Shown here: piece by piece, positions 63,653 through 64,000 of the stretch
Position numbering within the stretch: the first letter of the stretch is position 1
How the letters are laid out: each line of letters begins with the position of its first letter
DNA from: Symsagittifera roscoffensis
Lineage: Eukaryota; Xenacoelomorpha; Acoela; Convolutidae
Length of the DNA stretch: 64,000 bases
Reading direction: 5' to 3'
NCBI RefSeq assembly: GCF_963678635.1
Contig: NC_087070.1
Location: forward strand, 53,794,617 to 53,858,616
Made by a program: the position numbers and the translations under genes
The notes under the pieces: generated by a model
What the model saw: the letters and a program-made list of their open reading frames with translations, nothing else
Database searches by the model: none
What the model was told of the DNA's origin: nothing

Positions 63653-64000
63653 GAGTTTCTAGGAGTTTGTTAACAATGAGCTGTTTCTTGAGTAAAGACT
63701 CAAAAAGTGCCCTTAAAAATCTTTTAAAATAATTTTAAAAATCATTTAATTTTTCGACGTTTATTTGTTAGCTTTTGGACATCTAAAATTTATCCATTTC
63801 TCTTAAAAAATGGTTTCAATCATTATTTTACAAAAAGGTCATTTTATCACTTTTATCATCTTCAATTCAATTTTTACCCAATGCTACATTTTCACAACTA
63901 AACTTCGTCCATTCTTAAGCGAATTGAAAACCAAATGAAAACGAACTAAAAAGAACAACCGGCATTTTAAAGCGCAGGGAGGCACTAACAGAAGCTCGAA
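63653..64000. other. Right flank of the LTR element, nothing recognised
   Basis: AT-rich host sequence without a supported gene. Confidence 0.4.

Overview
This is a eukaryotic, almost certainly metazoan, genomic window. It is AT-rich, its genes are broken into short exons by kilobase-scale introns with GT..AG borders, and the introns are full of dispersed repeats. Two conserved animal genes are present on the + strand: a KCTD2/5/17-type BTB adaptor (exons from 2353 to 15137) and SPEF1, the calponin-homology protein of motile cilia (exons from 17470 to 27996). A SPEF1 gene implies an animal with motile cilia or flagellated sperm. I cannot name the species; nothing looks bacterial.

From 1 to about 44,700 the space between exons and genes is mostly decayed transposon sequence. 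It holds a repeat family with many partial copies in the introns, tRNA-derived SINE-like units ending in a GCGAAG...CTTCGC hairpin, a TA-flanked foldback MITE (17988-18723) nested inside a second foldback element, a near-identical 406-bp tandem duplication (8211-9021), remnants of an EN+RT LINE (6480-7290 and 9150-9850), and a decayed reverse-transcriptase element whose order (RT, then a CxC-type knuckle, then a PD-(D/E)XK-like stretch) resembles RLE-type non-LTR elements (36330-39280).

The most striking object is a complete 18.9-kb LTR retroelement at 44731-63648. Its two 410-bp LTRs look identical base for base, begin TG and end CA, and are flanked by a GTAT target duplication, so the insertion is very recent. 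Its 2273-codon Gag-Pol (gag, CCHC knuckle, protease, RT, RNase H, integrase, GPY-like tail) is of Ty3/Gypsy (Metaviridae) order. It is far larger than usual because it carries at least seven further open frames: a basic 155-aa ORF and a 509-aa ORF before Gag-Pol; two tiny hydrophobic ORFs joined by ATGA; a 377-codon frame with no methionine at all; an 872-aa Env-like membrane protein; and a 601-aa protein of unknown function joined to Env by another ATGA. Long structured non-coding regions lie at the 5' end, after pol and at the 3' end, the last with an apparently real intron just after the final stop codon.

Together these features look like a complex, retrovirus-like genome: stop/start overlaps suggest coupled translation of a polycistronic 3' region, the methionine-less frame requires splicing or non-AUG initiation, and palindromic 3' non-coding sequence could act in export or packaging. 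Those functional readings are inference; the layout, the open frames, the LTRs and the overlaps are read directly from the sequence.
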